A stretch of DNA of 64,000 bases. Origin: Macrotis lagotis (Eukaryota; Chordata; Mammalia; Peramelemorphia; Peramelidae). Below are positions 30,350 through 42,839 of this stretch, in pieces. Numbering within the stretch: position 1 is the stretch's first letter; each line of letters begins with the position of its first letter. The position numbers were made by a program, and so were the translations under genes. The notes below the pieces were generated by a model. The model saw nothing but the letters and a program-made list of their open reading frames with translations. It did not search any database and had not been told where the DNA came from. The stretch lies in NCBI RefSeq assembly GCF_037893015.1, contig NC_133663.1, positions 217,662,740 to 217,726,739 of the forward strand, read 5' to 3'.

Positions 30350-32110
30350 TTCTCAGGAAAGACACTCATCAAATACTTTTAAAATTTTTGAGTTTATTAC
30401 CTTTCTTTTTCTCCCAACTCTGATTTTACCAAAAAAATGCTGAATTTTTACAGGGTAGTAAATTCTTGGTTGTAATCCAAGGTCCTTTGCCTTACAAAAT
30501 ATCAGATTCCAGGCCCTCTGATCCTTTTGCTGTTGACACTGATAAGTCCTGGGTAATTCTGATTGTACTTTGTTTTTAAATTGATTCTTTTTGGTTGCTT
30601 GCTTGCTGTCTTTTCTCCTTTTTTAAGAATTCTGAAATTTGTTTATGATATTCCTTGGAGTTTTTCTCCTGGGATCTCTTTCTGCAGGTGTTCTGTGTAT
30701 TCTTTTCAAGGACCATTTTGTCTTCTTGATCTAGTATTTTGAACAATTTTCCCTGATAATTTCCTGAAAGATATTTTCTAAGATCTTTTTTTAATCTAGG
30801 CTTTCTGGTTAACCAATAATTTGTAAATTCTTTTTCCTGGATCATTTTCCAAGTCATTTTTTCCTATAAGTTTCTTGGCATTTTCTTCAATTTTTTCACT
30901 CTTTTGATTTTGTTTTATGGATTCTTCATGTTTCATAGATTCATTGGTTTCTATTTGTCTCAGCCTAATTCTTATGGTTTTAATTTATTGAGTTAGCTTT
31001 TGAGTTTCCTTTTCTAGTTGGTTAATTTTACTATTTGTGGAGCTGCACTCCTTTTCCAATTGGTCAATTTTATTTTATGTGACTTTCTTTTTCCAGTTGT
31101 TTATTTTTACTTTTAAAGGAGTTGATTTCTTTGGTTTCATAATTTTCCTGCATAGCTCTCATTTTTTCCCATTTTTCTTCTTCCTCTCTTCTTTGGTTTT
31201 TAAATTATTTTTTAACCTCTTCTATGAGGTCTTAGATTTAAGTCCATTTCAAAGATTCTTTTGAGACTTTTCATGTAGGCAATTTATCACTTTTTTCTTC
31301 TTCTGAGGTGGCATTTTTATCATCTCTATCTGCATAGTAGTTTTTTATGGTCACAGCTCTTTTAGTTTTTTGCTCATTTTGATTGTTTCAGACCTGCTCC
31401 TGAAGTAAAGGGAGTATAAACCCAAACATTTTGAACCGGAGTTAGGAACTGATCACTGGCTTACCCCTGGCTAAGATATCTATGCAGCCCAGGCATTTCC
31501 TTTGCAGAGGTTTGCTTCCTCCTTTATGTCCAGGATTGCCTATGCAGTGGTTTGTTCCCAAACCAGTCCTGTGTGTTTCCCCAGTGTTCCTAGGGTTAAG
31601 AGTTTGTATGGGGCTTGTACCCTCCCTGCTGGCTATTGGGACTTGTGCTGTTTTCTAACTTCGCCAGCTTGGACTTCACTGAAGTTAAAAGATTCCTGCT
31701 GGGGAAAATTGGTGACACAGTGACACTGTCCCTGGAGTCAGGAGGACCTGAGTTCAGTTCTAGCCTCATACACATACTAATTACCTAGCTGTGTGACCTT
31801 GGACAAGACATTTAACGCCATTGCCTTGTAAAAATCTGAAAAAAAAAAAGATTCCTGCTGGTTTTCCTGCTCTACAGTGTAGCTGGGATTTACTTCCTCT
31901 TTTCCCCTGAAAAGACAGAACTTCAGGGAATATCTTCCATGATATCTACAATTGAAAACTTGTTTTGATCTTTTCTTTTCTTCTTTTCTTTAGTGGGATC
32001 TGTAGCTTCAACGTCTGTGTAGAAGCTTCATTTAGAGTTGTGTAGGAAAAGCTGCAGGAGGATGCTGGCTTCAAGAAATCAATTTGGCTCCATTCCAGGA
32101 GTCATAAGAC
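30350..32110 (-). mobile_element. L1 5' half (antisense): ORF1 and 5' UTR
   Basis: Read on the minus strand: 5' UTR from about 32110 to 31400, ORF1 from about 31300 to 30400. A 93-codon frame at 30576-30857 (minus), rich in Lys, Glu and Gln, is a relic of ORF1. A sense SINE sits in the 5' UTR at 31703-31845. ORF2 is absent on the 3' side. Confidence 0.7.
31703..31845 (+). mobile_element. Marsupial CORE-SINE (sense) in an antisense L1
   Basis: Full-length copy with core agctgtgtgaccttggacaa and an A tail. It is flanked by a perfect 16-base target duplication, aaaagattcctgctgg, at 31687-31702 and 31846-31861, which marks it as a recent insertion. Confidence 0.95.
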
Positions 32111-32129
32111 AACTTTTAAAATCAGAAAA

Positions 32130-32377
32130 TAGTAAACTTTGGTCTGCATTTAACCTTCATAGTCATTTCTCTGGATTTGGATAGTATTTTCCATTAAAAG
32201 GCGAAGAATTATCTTTGATTTATTCAACTGCTGAAATGAACTAGTCCATCATTGTTGATCATCACACAGTGTTACTACTGATGTAGACAAATATTTTCTG
32301 ATTCTGCTTATTTCACTCACTAGTAATTTAGGCAAGTCTTTCCAGGTTACTCTAAAGTATCATCCCTCATGATTTCT
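32130..32377 (-). mobile_element. L1 3'-region fragment (antisense)
   Basis: tctctggatttggatagtat, gttgatcatcacacagtgtt and ttaggcaagtctttccaggt match the L1 3' region also present at 32700-32830 and 38160-38380. Confidence 0.6.
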
Positions 32378-32456
32378 TTCTTTTCTTTTCTTTTCTTTTC
32401 TTTTCTTTTCTTTTCTTTTCTTTTCTTTTCTTTTCTTTTCTTTTCTTTTCTTTTCT
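32376..32456. repeat. (TTTTC)n microsatellite
   Basis: About 15 TTTTC units after a short TTTC start. The strand complement is GAAAA, as would arise by expansion of an A-rich tail of a minus-strand LINE. Confidence 0.93.
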
Positions 32457-33304
32457 CCTTCCCCCGGTTAAATGGATAAACAAGTTTAAACATTCATTTT
32501 TAAATATGTGAATTCTGAATTCTCTCCCTTCCTCCCACCTCATTCCCCTTCACTGAGAAAATGTGATATAAGTTTAAAATGTATAGTTAATATAGTCATG
32601 TTGTAAGAGTAAACATATCCCCCCAAAAAAGAGAAACTTCAAGAAAAATAAATTAAAAAAAAACAAATATGCTTCAGATTCAGACACTGTCAGCTCTCTC
32701 TTTGGGATGGATAGTATTCTTTAGTCCTTCAGAGTTCACTTGGATCACAGCATTGCTGAGAAAAGTAAGTCTTTCACAGTTGATCATCATACAACTTTGC
32801 TGTTACTTTGTATATAGTACATTTCCCATTGAACCTGCTCATGAAAATTTTTCACCAAGACCATTCTATCCATCCTTTATTATAATATAATTTCATCTTA
32901 AACACATACCACAGTTTTTTCAGTCATTTCCCATCAGATGATCATCCCTTAATCTTTAGTTCCTTGCCACCAGAATAGTACTTCTATACAGAGGTTCTTT
33001 TTCTTTCTGTTTTTCATTGCTTCTGAAATAGAGATCTGATAGGGATTCTGTTATCTCAAAAGAAAGGCATGGTTTTATAGCCCTTTGGGCAAAGTTCCAA
33101 ACAGTTTTACAGAGTAGTTGAATCATTTCACAACTCCTCCAACAGTACATTAATATCTCATTTCCCCTAAATCTCTTCCAATATTTGCCATTTTCACTTT
33201 CTACCTTATTAGATAATCCAATGGGTATAAAGTATAACCTCAGAATTGTTTCAATCCAAATTCTCTGATCAAGTCTTTAGGTCATTTAAAAAAATGATTT
33301 AATA

Positions 33305-34291
33305 AGCTTTATATAATTATATTAAAAACACTCCAAATCATTATTGATTAGAGAAATACAAATAAAAACAACTCTCAGATATCACCTCACACCTATCAGA
33401 TTGGCTAAAATGACAAAAAGGAAAAATTATCAATGTTGGAGAGGTTGTGGAAAGACTGAAACATTAATGCATTGCTAGTGGAATTGTGAACTGATCCAAC
33501 CATTCTGGAAAGCAATATGCAACTATTACCAAAGAGCAATAAAACTGTTCATAATCTAGGCCTACATCCAAAAGAAATCATAAAAATTGGGAAAAGTTCC
33601 ACATATTCCAAAATATTCATAGCAGCTCTTTTTGTAATGGCAAAGAATTGGAAATTGAGGGGATGCTCACCAAATGGGGAATGGTTAAACAAGTTAGGGT
33701 ACATGAATATTATGGAATACTATTATTCTATAAGAAACCATAAATGGCAGGACTCTAGAGAAGCATGTAAGGATTTACTGATCTGATGCTGAGAGAAGGG
33801 AGCAGAGTCGAGAGAACAATGTACATATTAACCAGAACATTGTGAGATGATCAACTTTGTTAAACGCAGCTGCTCTCATCAGTTCAGAGAGCTAGGGGAT
33901 CCCTATTAGACTGGCTAAGGACAATACTGTCTCCATACAGAGGAAGAAAACCAAAAGAAAAACAAAGCAAAACAAAACAAAAAGAAATCCTTCAGAATCT
34001 GAGGAATACTGCATTCACATTAAAAAAAAAATATCTCTCATGCATTTCTTTCCCTTAATCTTAATTCCCCATACCAGAAATTATTAACCTGTAAACATGC
34101 TTAACACAAATGTTTAAGTACAATATTAACCTGACTGTTTTCTGATGAGGGGAGGGGGGATGAGAAGGGAGGGTGCAAGGAAATTTTATAACTTGGAAAT
34201 ATGCATAGGCATATGGATGAATATTTAAAAAACACTTTCATAACATATATTTGGAAAATAAAAATATCAATAAAAAATTAAATTTAAAAAC
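33305..34291 (+). mobile_element. 5'-truncated L1 (sense), nested in an antisense L1
   Basis: ORF2 C-terminus (ctccaaatcattattgatta; 89-codon open stretch at 33517-33786) and a 3' UTR with A-rich end (aataaaaatatcaataaaaa). It is the same subfamily as 20215-24095. The host L1 resumes with gatttaata repeated on both sides (about 33296 and 34293), a probable short target duplication. Confidence 0.8.
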
Positions 34292-34629
34292 TGATTTAAT
34301 AGCATTAGTAAATCCATCTGAAAACTGTTCATATCTTTTAATCATTTATCAATAAGTGAATGGCTCTTATTTTTATGAATTTGACTTGGTTCACTATGTT
34401 TGACAAATGAGATTTTTATAAGAGAAAATTTTTCACTATTTTTCCCACAGTTGTTATTACTAACCACATATCCCTGAATCCTAATCCACCCCTCTTGTAT
34501 TATTCTATTATCTCTCTCTCTCTCCTTTCACCTGTCCCTCCTCAAAAGTGCTTTGTTATCTGATTACTTCCTCCCACTATCTTGCCTCTCTTAGATTACC
34601 TACCAGGGCTCCCATCCTCCCATCCTTTT

Positions 34630-34789
34630 CTTTCTTTTTTTTTTTAGGTTTTTGCAAGGCAAATGGGTTTAAGTGGCTTACCCAAGGCCACACAGGTAGC
34701 TAATTACTAAGTGTCTGAGACCAGATTTGAACCCAGGTACTCCTGACTCCAAGGCTGGTACTTTATCCACTATGCCACCTAGCCACCCC
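34630..34789 (-). mobile_element. Marsupial CORE-SINE (antisense)
   Basis: Full-length antisense copy with a poly-T start and core aagtggcttacccaaggcca. Flanked by a perfect 13-base target duplication, ctcccatcctttt, at 34617-34629 and 34790-34802. Confidence 0.95.
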
Positions 34790-36839
34790 CTCCCATCCTT
34801 TTTATCTCCTACTTTCCACGAAGGTAAAATAGATTTCTATACCCAAATGAGTGTATGTTATTCCCTCTCTGGGTTGATTCTAATGAGAGTAATGCTCACT
34901 CATTCTCCCTCACCTTCGCCTTCCACTCTACTGAAGAAAGCTTTTTCTTCCCTCTTTTATATGAAATAACAGACCATTACACCTGTCCCTTTTCCTTTCT
35001 CCCAGTACATTCCTCTCTCATTTATTAATTCTATCTTTTCCAACCTTTGCCTTGTCTATATATACTCCTTCTAACTGCCCTAATAAATAAGAAAGTTTAT
35101 ACAGATTATCATCATCATCTTCCTATAAAGGAATATAATTAGTTCAACATCATTAAGTTACTTAAGATTTTCCTTTACTGGTTTAGTGTTCCATGCTTCA
35201 CATGAGTCTTGCATTAGAAGATCAAATTTTCTCTTCAGTTCTCATTGATTCATTAGGAAAGTTTGAAAATCCTTTCTTTCATTGAATGTCCATATTTTCC
35301 CCTGATAGAGTATGTTCAGTTTTGCTGAGTAATTGATTCTTGTTGGATTCCAAGTACTTTTGCCTTCTGGAATATCATATTCCAAACCCTTAATGTAGAA
35401 GCTGTCAAATCTTGTTATTTCTTCCTGATTGCTTGCAGTATTTTCTCCTTGACTTTGGAGCTCAGAAATTCAGTTATATTCCTGGCAGTTTTCATTTTGG
35501 GATCACTTTCAGGAGTTGAATGGTGCATTCTTTCAATTTAATTTTTTACCCTCTGTTTCTAAAATAGAAATTCCTTGATAAATTATGTTAAGGCTCTATT
35601 TTTAGTCATGGCTTTCAGGTACTCCAATAATTTTAGAATTATCCCTCCTGTACTGTTTTCCAGGACAGTTGCTTTTCCAATGAGATTTTAACCATTTTTT
35701 TAGTTTTTCATTCTTTTGGGTTTTTTAAAAGATTGTTTCATTATTTCTTGGTTCCACACAAAATCATGAGCTTCCCCTTGCTCCATTCTGTATGGTAAGA
35801 AATAATTTTCTTCAGTGAGTTTTTGTATCTCTTCTGTTTTTCTAATTCTGCTTTTTAAAAAAAAAAATTCTTATCCTCACTGACTTTTTGGACTTCTTTT
35901 GCTATTCAAACAAGACTGGTTTATAAAATGTTATTTCCATCAGTTATGTTTTTGGACCTTCAACAAGCTTCTAACTCAGTTTTCATGATTTTCCCCCATC
36001 ACTCATTTCTCTTCCCAAATTTTGCTCAATCTCGTTAACTTGATTTTCAAAATCCTTTTTGAGCTATCCCATGAACTAAGGACAAATTCATTTTTTGGAG
36101 GCTTTGCATGTGGACGTTTTGACTTTGGTATCTTCTTCTGAGCATGTATTTTGATCTTGCATATGACCCTAGTAACTTTCTATGGTCAATTTTTTTTCTT
36201 CTGTTGTTTTCTCATTTCCCCAGCCTATGATTTGTTACTTATTTCTTTTCTAAGTTGGGGTTCTGCTTCCAGGGTAGAGGATGTGCTGATCCAAGACTTT
36301 GAGAGTTTTTACAACTGTTTCCACAGATACTTCTAAGGAGCTGCAACTTTTCAAATCTTTCAAGGTCTCATGATCTAAGAAGAGGTTTGAGCCATTCTCC
36401 TGGCCTGTGTTCCAGGCCATAGCTGACCACAAACATTCCTTTCTACCCTGGAACTATGAGGAGAGTCACTGCTCTGCTATTCCAGGAAGCTCTGTTGTGC
36501 TGCTAATCCTCTTCTTAGGACAGGGGTCCCAGTCTATAGCCCAGAGCTGAATATGGACAAAGCAATGGAGTCCTGACTCAGTGATAGCAATGACACCCCT
36601 GTAATCTCCTTACAACCCCCTTAAAATCCTTGAGCTGAGAGTTCCTGAAGCATCTGATGATGATGATTCAGTGACTCCTGAGGCCTGCTCCTAGTCTGCT
36701 GGGATCAGGTCTTCCCTACTGAAGTCTGCTCTGGGCTGTATGCCACTCTCAGATTTTTCCAACTAAAGTTTCAAGTTGTCCTTAACAGTTTCTGAACTGA
36801 GAGATCTGGAAATCACCACTATTGACATTGATCCATTTT

Positions 36840-37130
36840 ATATTCCTGATCCTCTCATATCTATTGTTTGGTATTAAAGTCTTCTCTTATCCTTAGGTGT
36901 GACAGGCACATTTTCCATGTTCCTTAGGTTTTCTTATGATCTCACATTTTATGTCTAAGTCATTTATACATTCTGAGCTTATCATGGTAAATTGTATAAG
37001 ATATTAATCTATACCTAGTTTCTGTAAATTTTCAAGTTTTCCCAATAATTTTTGTCAAATATTATATTTTTACCCCAAAAGCTTCAAGTTTTTTCAAACT
37101 TTTGTTTTCAGATTTTGTGGAGTTTTGGAA
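36840..37130 (-). mobile_element. L1 ORF2 fragment (antisense)
   Basis: tgtctaagtcatttatacat and tttcaagttttcccaataat are decayed forms of the ORF2 block at 39130-39250. No ends could be defined. Confidence 0.5.
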
Positions 37131-37239
37131 GGTTTTTGTGCTTATATAAACTAAGGAGAGATGTCATCACTACACTCCTGATCTGCATTTTGGTCCTTAC
37201 CCTGTAAGGGTTCCTTATCCCTTGTTATTCCAATAGATA

Positions 37240-37868
37240 TAGCTTTAAATTTAATTATCACTTGTACAAAAATATTTATAGCAGCCCTGTTTGTAGTGGC
37301 AAAGAATTGGAAGTTAACTGAATGTCCTTCAATTGGGTAATGGCTTAACAAACTTTGATATATGTATTGCTTTTATATTAGAAACCAGGAGTGATGGCAA
37401 TTCAGGGAAACCTGGAAAGGTTTGCATGAACTGATGCTGAGCAAGATGAGAAAAACCAGGAAAACAATGTACACCCTAACAGCAACATGGGGTTGATGAT
37501 CAACCTTGATATACTTGTTCATTCCATCAGTGCAACAACCAGGGACAACTGTGGGCTATCTGCAATGGAGAACACCATCTGAAAACAGAGAAAGAATTAT
37601 GGACTTTGATCAAAGACCAAAGACTATTACCTTCAAATTAGGGGGAAAAAACATTATCTTATTATGTAATTTTACTATCTCATACTTTATTTTTCTTCCT
37701 TAAGAACTTGATTTCTCTGTAATCACATTCAACTGAGATCAATGCATACCATGGAAACAATTTAAAGACTAACAGAATGCCTTCTGTGGGGGGTGGGGGG
37801 AAGGAAGCAAGAATGGGAGAAAAATTGTAAAACTCAAAATAAATAAAATCTTTCTTAAAAAACAGAAA
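37240..37868 (+). mobile_element. 5'-truncated L1 3' end (sense)
   Basis: It begins with the ORF2 end block (aatatttatagcagccctgt), continues with caaagaattggaagttaact and ends in an A-rich 3' terminus (aataaataaaatctttctta). It matches the end of the L1 at 5105-11897. Confidence 0.85.
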
Positions 37869-38199
37869 TAGAAAATGTCTCTCACTCTTCCTGAATATTT
37901 TTAATTAATATTTTATTTGTTTTCAATTATATACAATTGTAGTTTCTACATGTCATTTTTGTAAGGTTTTGATTTTACAATTTTCCCCCACCCTCCATTC
38001 CTTCACCCATCCCCCCATAGATAATCTTTACATTGCTTCCATGCTATACATAGATCAAAATTGAATGTGTGGAGAGATTATATCCTTGAGGAGAAAATAA
38101 AATATCAAAGATAACAAAATTATGTAGTTCATAATACAATTTTTTTAAAAAAAATGATGGTAATAGACTTTGGTTTTGTTTAAACTCCACAGTTCTTTT

Positions 38200-41100
38200 T
38201 TCTGGGTGCAGAGAGTAATTCCTATCACAGGTATTCTAAAATTGTCCCTGATTACTGCTTTGATGGAGTGAGTAAGTCCATTAATTTTGATCTTCACCCC
38301 TATATTGATTTTAGGGTATACATTGTTCTTCAAAGTCTGCTTATCTCATTCAACATCAGTTCATACAAGTCTTTCCAGGCTTCTCTTGGTTTCAAATAGA
38401 ACAATAGCATTCCATAACATACATATTCCACAATTGTTCAATCATTCCTGAATTGATGGACATGCAGTTGATTTGAGTCCTTTGCTACCACAAACAATGT
38501 TGCTATGAATAATTTTATAGGAGTGATGTGTTTACCCTTTTTCATGATCTCTGTTTAGGGTCCAGACCCAGTAGTGATATTGCTGAATCAAAGGGGATGC
38601 ACATTTTTATTGACTTTTGGGCATAATTTCCAGATTGCTCTCCAGAAAGGTTGGATAAGTACATAGCTCCACTAACAATGAATTAGTGTACCAGATTTCC
38701 CACATCTTTTCCTAATCATGCTCCCTTTTGTTCATATTGGCCAATCTAACAGATGTGAGGTAGTACCTCAGAGATGCTTTAACTTACATTTTTATTAGTA
38801 ATTATTTAGAGCAATTTTTCATATGACTATGCATAGCTTTGATTTCCTCATCTCTAAATTGTCTTTCCATATCCTTTGACCATTTGTCAATTGAGAAATT
38901 ACTTTACTAGTTACTTTACTAGTAGTAAAATTCCCAAATTACAATATTTCTTTTGTTTTTGGTTAAGTGGTTTTGTTTGTGGAAAAGCTTTTTAATTTAA
39001 TGTAATCAAAACTATCTACTTTGTTTTTTTAATGAGATTCTCTGTCTCTTCCTTGGTCTTAAACAGGTTCCCTTTGCATATATCTGACAGGTAAACTATT
39101 GGTTCATCTCCTAGTTTGCTTATAATATTGTCTTTTATGTCTAAATCCTGTACCCATTTTGATCTTATCTTGGTATAGGGTGAGAGATGGTTTAATTCAG
39201 GTTTCTGCCATGCTATCGTCAAATTTTCCTGACAGTTTTTATCAAAGAGAGAGTTCTTATCCCAGAAACTGGAACCAGATTACTACAATCATTTCCTGCT
39301 GCCTCTTTTGCATCTTATCTATTCCATTGATCAACCACTCTATTTCCTAGCCAGTACCAAACATTTTTGATGACAGATGCTTTATAATATAATTTTAGAT
39401 CTGGTAAGGCAAAATCACCTTCTTTTTCCCTTTTTTCCCTTACATCTCTGGTTATTCTTGACTTTTGTATCTCCATATGAATTTAGTTACAATTTTTTCT
39501 AGCTCATTAAAGTAAGCTTTCAGAAGTTTGATTTGTAAAGCAATAAATAAGTAGTTTAATTTAGGCAGAAATGTCATTTCTATTATATTAGCTCAGCCTA
39601 CTGATATTTAAAGTTATTTAAATTTGATTTCATTTCTGTGAGAAGTGTTTTATAGTTGTTTTCACAGAGTTTCTGAGTCTGCCTTGGCAGGTAGACTCCC
39701 AAGTATTTCATATCATCTAAAGTTATGTTAAATGGAATTCCACTTTCTAGCTCTTGCTGCTGTATCTTGTAAATAATAAATAGAAATGATGAGGATTTGT
39801 GTGGGATTATTTCATATCCTGGGACTTTGCTAAACTTGCTAATTTTTTCTAGGAATTTTTAGAATTTTTTTAGAATCCTCTAGGTATACCATCATGTTAT
39901 CTGCAAAGAGTGAGAGTTTTGTTTCTTCCTTCTCAATTCCAATTGTTTCAATTTCTTTTTCTTCTCTTATTGCTGAAGCTAACATTTCTAAAATGCTATT
40001 GAATAGTACTGGTGATAACAGGCATCCTTTTTTTCAGCCCTGATATTATTGGGAATGCCTCTAGCTTATCCCTGTTGCATATAATGCTTGTTGATGGTTT
40101 CAGATAGATACTGCTTATCATTCTAAATGTAATCCATTTATTCCTGCACTCTATAGTGTTTTTAGTAGGAATGGGTGCTGTATTTTTTCAAAGGTTTTTC
40201 AGCATCTATTGAGATAATCTTTTGATTTCTGTTATGTTTGTTATTGATATAGTCAATTATACTAACAGTTTTCCTAATATTGAACCAAGCCTGCATTCCT
40301 GGGATAGATTGTGCTTAATTAGTTACAGTAAATTATCACAGTGATAACTTGCTGTAATCACTTTGCTAATATTTTATTGGAGATTTTTGCATCATATATT
40401 TCTTAAGAAAATTGTTCCATAATTTTCTTTCTCTGTTTTGACTCTTCTGGTTTAGGTATCAGCATCAAAATGGTGTGTTCCATCTCTGCCTACTTTTCCA
40501 AATTGTTCATACAGAATTGAATTCAATTGTTCCTTAAAAGGCTGATAGAAATCACTTGTGAATCCATCTGGCCCTGGAGATTTTTTCTTAGCAAGGTCAA
40601 TGATAGCTTATTGAATTTCTTTTTTCTGACACAAGGTTATTTAGGTATGTAATTTCCTCTTCATTTAACCTGGGCAACTGATATTTTTGTAAATATTCAT
40701 CCATTTCACCTAGATTGTCAATTTCTTTGTCATAGACTTGGGAAAAATAATTCCCAAATTACTAGGTTAATTTCCTCCTCATTAGTAGTGAGTTCACCTT
40801 TTTTCATTTATGATACTAGTAATTTGGTTTTCTTCTTTCTTTTTTTAATCAAATTAATGCAAGTATTATCAATTTCATTGGCTATTTCATAAAACCAAGT
40901 CTTGTTTTTATTTATTATTTTGATAGTTTTCTTGCTTTTAATTTTATTATTTTTTCCTTTAATTTTTATTATTTCTTTTTTTTTAGGTTTTTTTTGCAAG
41001 GCAAACAGGGTTAAGTGGCTTGCCCAAGGCCACACAGCTAGGTAATTATTAAGTGTCTGAGACAAGATTTGAACCCAGGTACCCATGACTCCAAGGCCGG

Positions 41101-42110
41101 TGCTTTATCCACTATGCCACCTAGCCGCCCTAATTTTTATTATTTCTAATTTGGTATTTAAACGGACTTTTTAATTTGCTTTTTCTCTATTTTTTATTTG
41201 CATGCTTAGTTCATTTATTTCTTCCTACTCTATTTTATTCATGTAAGCAATTAAAGATATAATATATCCCCTAATAACTGCCTGGCTGCATCCCAGGAAC
41301 TTTAGTATGTTGTCTCATTATTTTCATTGTCTGGGATAAAGTCATCATTTACATCATAGTTTGGTGTTTGATCCTCTCATTCTTTAAAATGAGGCTATTT
41401 TGTTTCCAATTAGTTTTAAGTCTGTCACTTCATGGCCCATTATTGCACATGATTTTTATTGCATTATGATCTGAGAAGGAAGTACTCACTATTTCTGCCT
41501 TTCTGCATTTGATTATATAATTTTTATGTGCTAGGATTTGTGTAAGTGCCATGTACTGCAGAACAAAGTATATTACTTTTTATCTCCATTTAATTTTCTC
41601 CAAAGGTCTAGCATGTCTAGATTTTTTAATATTCTATTTACCTCCTTAACTTCTTTCTTGTTTATTTTATGGTTAGATTTATCTAAATATGAGAGAGGGA
41701 GTTTGAGATCTCCTTCCAATAGAGTTTTGCTGTCCATGTCTTCTTGTAAATCATTTAGGTTTTCCTCTGAGATTTTGGATTCTATACTACTTGATGCATA
41801 CATATTTAGTACTGAGATTGCTTCATTGTCTAAGGTACTTTCCTTATCTCTTTTAATGAGTTGTATTTTAGCAGCTGCTTTGTCTGAGCTAAGGATTGCT
41901 ACCTCTGCCTTTTTCACTTTGGCTGAAGTAAAATATATTCTGCTCTATCCTTTTACTTTTACTCTATATGTATTTCTCTGCTTCAAATGAGTTTCTTGTA
42001 AGGAGCATATTGTAAGATTCTGTTTTTTAATCCACTCTACTATGCACTTACATTTTATAGGAAAGATCATCCCATTCACATTCACAGTTATAAATACTCT
42101 TTATTGCCTC
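38200..42110 (-). pseudogene. L1 ORF2 relic (endonuclease and RT)
   Basis: The endonuclease part is best seen as a 114-codon open stretch at 41573-41917 on the minus strand, matching the block at 56290-56640. The RT catalytic tetrad, FADD in the sister copies, is read here as FADN: codon AAC replaces GAC at about 39896-39898 (minus strand). This alone would abolish polymerase activity in known L1 RTs. Many stops follow. A SINE is inserted at 40976. Confidence 0.8.
40976..41130 (-). mobile_element. Marsupial CORE-SINE (antisense) inside L1
   Basis: Full-length copy close to the family consensus, flanked by a perfect 16-base target duplication, taatttttattatttc, at 40960-40975 and 41131-41146. 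It is younger than the host L1. Confidence 0.95.
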
Positions 42111-42839
42111 CAAGTTATCTTCCCTCTGTTTGTATTTCCCCTTTTTTCCCACTTTATCCATAATCCCCAGTATTTTTCTTCTGAATCCCCCATCCTTTAG
42201 TTTGTTTGCCTCATTATACCCACCCCTCCCCAACTTTCCCCTATCACTTTGCCCCTTCTTCCTTCCCTTCCTTTTGTTAGTTCCTCTTTTCATCCCCCTC
42301 CCCCTTAACCCTTTTAATATTTGAAAAGTAAGATAAGTTTCTTAACTTAACTGAGTTTATATGTTATTCCTTTTTTTGAGCCAAATTGATGAGAGTAATA
42401 TTCATGCAGTTCTCATCTCCTCCCTTTTTTTCTCTTTATTAATAGCAACAAGTCCTTTGAACTTTTTCATGCATTTTATGTGATTTACCCTATTCATCTC
42501 CTCAACCCTCCCATCTATTTACTGTTGGTCCCACTTTATAAAGAGATATTGCTTTTAAATCATTCTCTCAGAGTCATGGACAAGTCATGAGTTTCCATCA
42601 CTTCTGGCTAAGTATATTCTCTCTAGTAGAGCTGCATTTCTTCAGAATTATGAGAATCTTTCTCATAATCTTTTCCCAGTTTCATTTTATTGGTTAGCAT
42701 TCTTTCTTTTTCATTTTTTACCTTTTTCATGTGTATTTTGAGTCTCCTGTTTGAAGTTTAAATTTTCTCTTTAGCTCTCGTCTTTTCCTTAGGAAAAGTT
42801 AGAAGTCTCCTCCTTCATTAAATGTCCATTATTTTCCCT

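Larger units (their letters stand above)
32475..36835 (-). mobile_element. L1 (antisense), ORF2 mostly deleted, split by a sense L1
   Basis: Minus-strand order: 5' UTR about 36830-36150, ORF1 relic about 36150-35250, ORF1-ORF2 spacer about 35200-34460, then directly the ORF2 C-terminus (34450-34292 and 33304-32950) and a 3' UTR to 32475. Most of endonuclease and RT is missing at about 34450. The sense L1 at 33305-34291 separates two parts that belong together. A SINE lies at 34630-34789. Confidence 0.65.
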
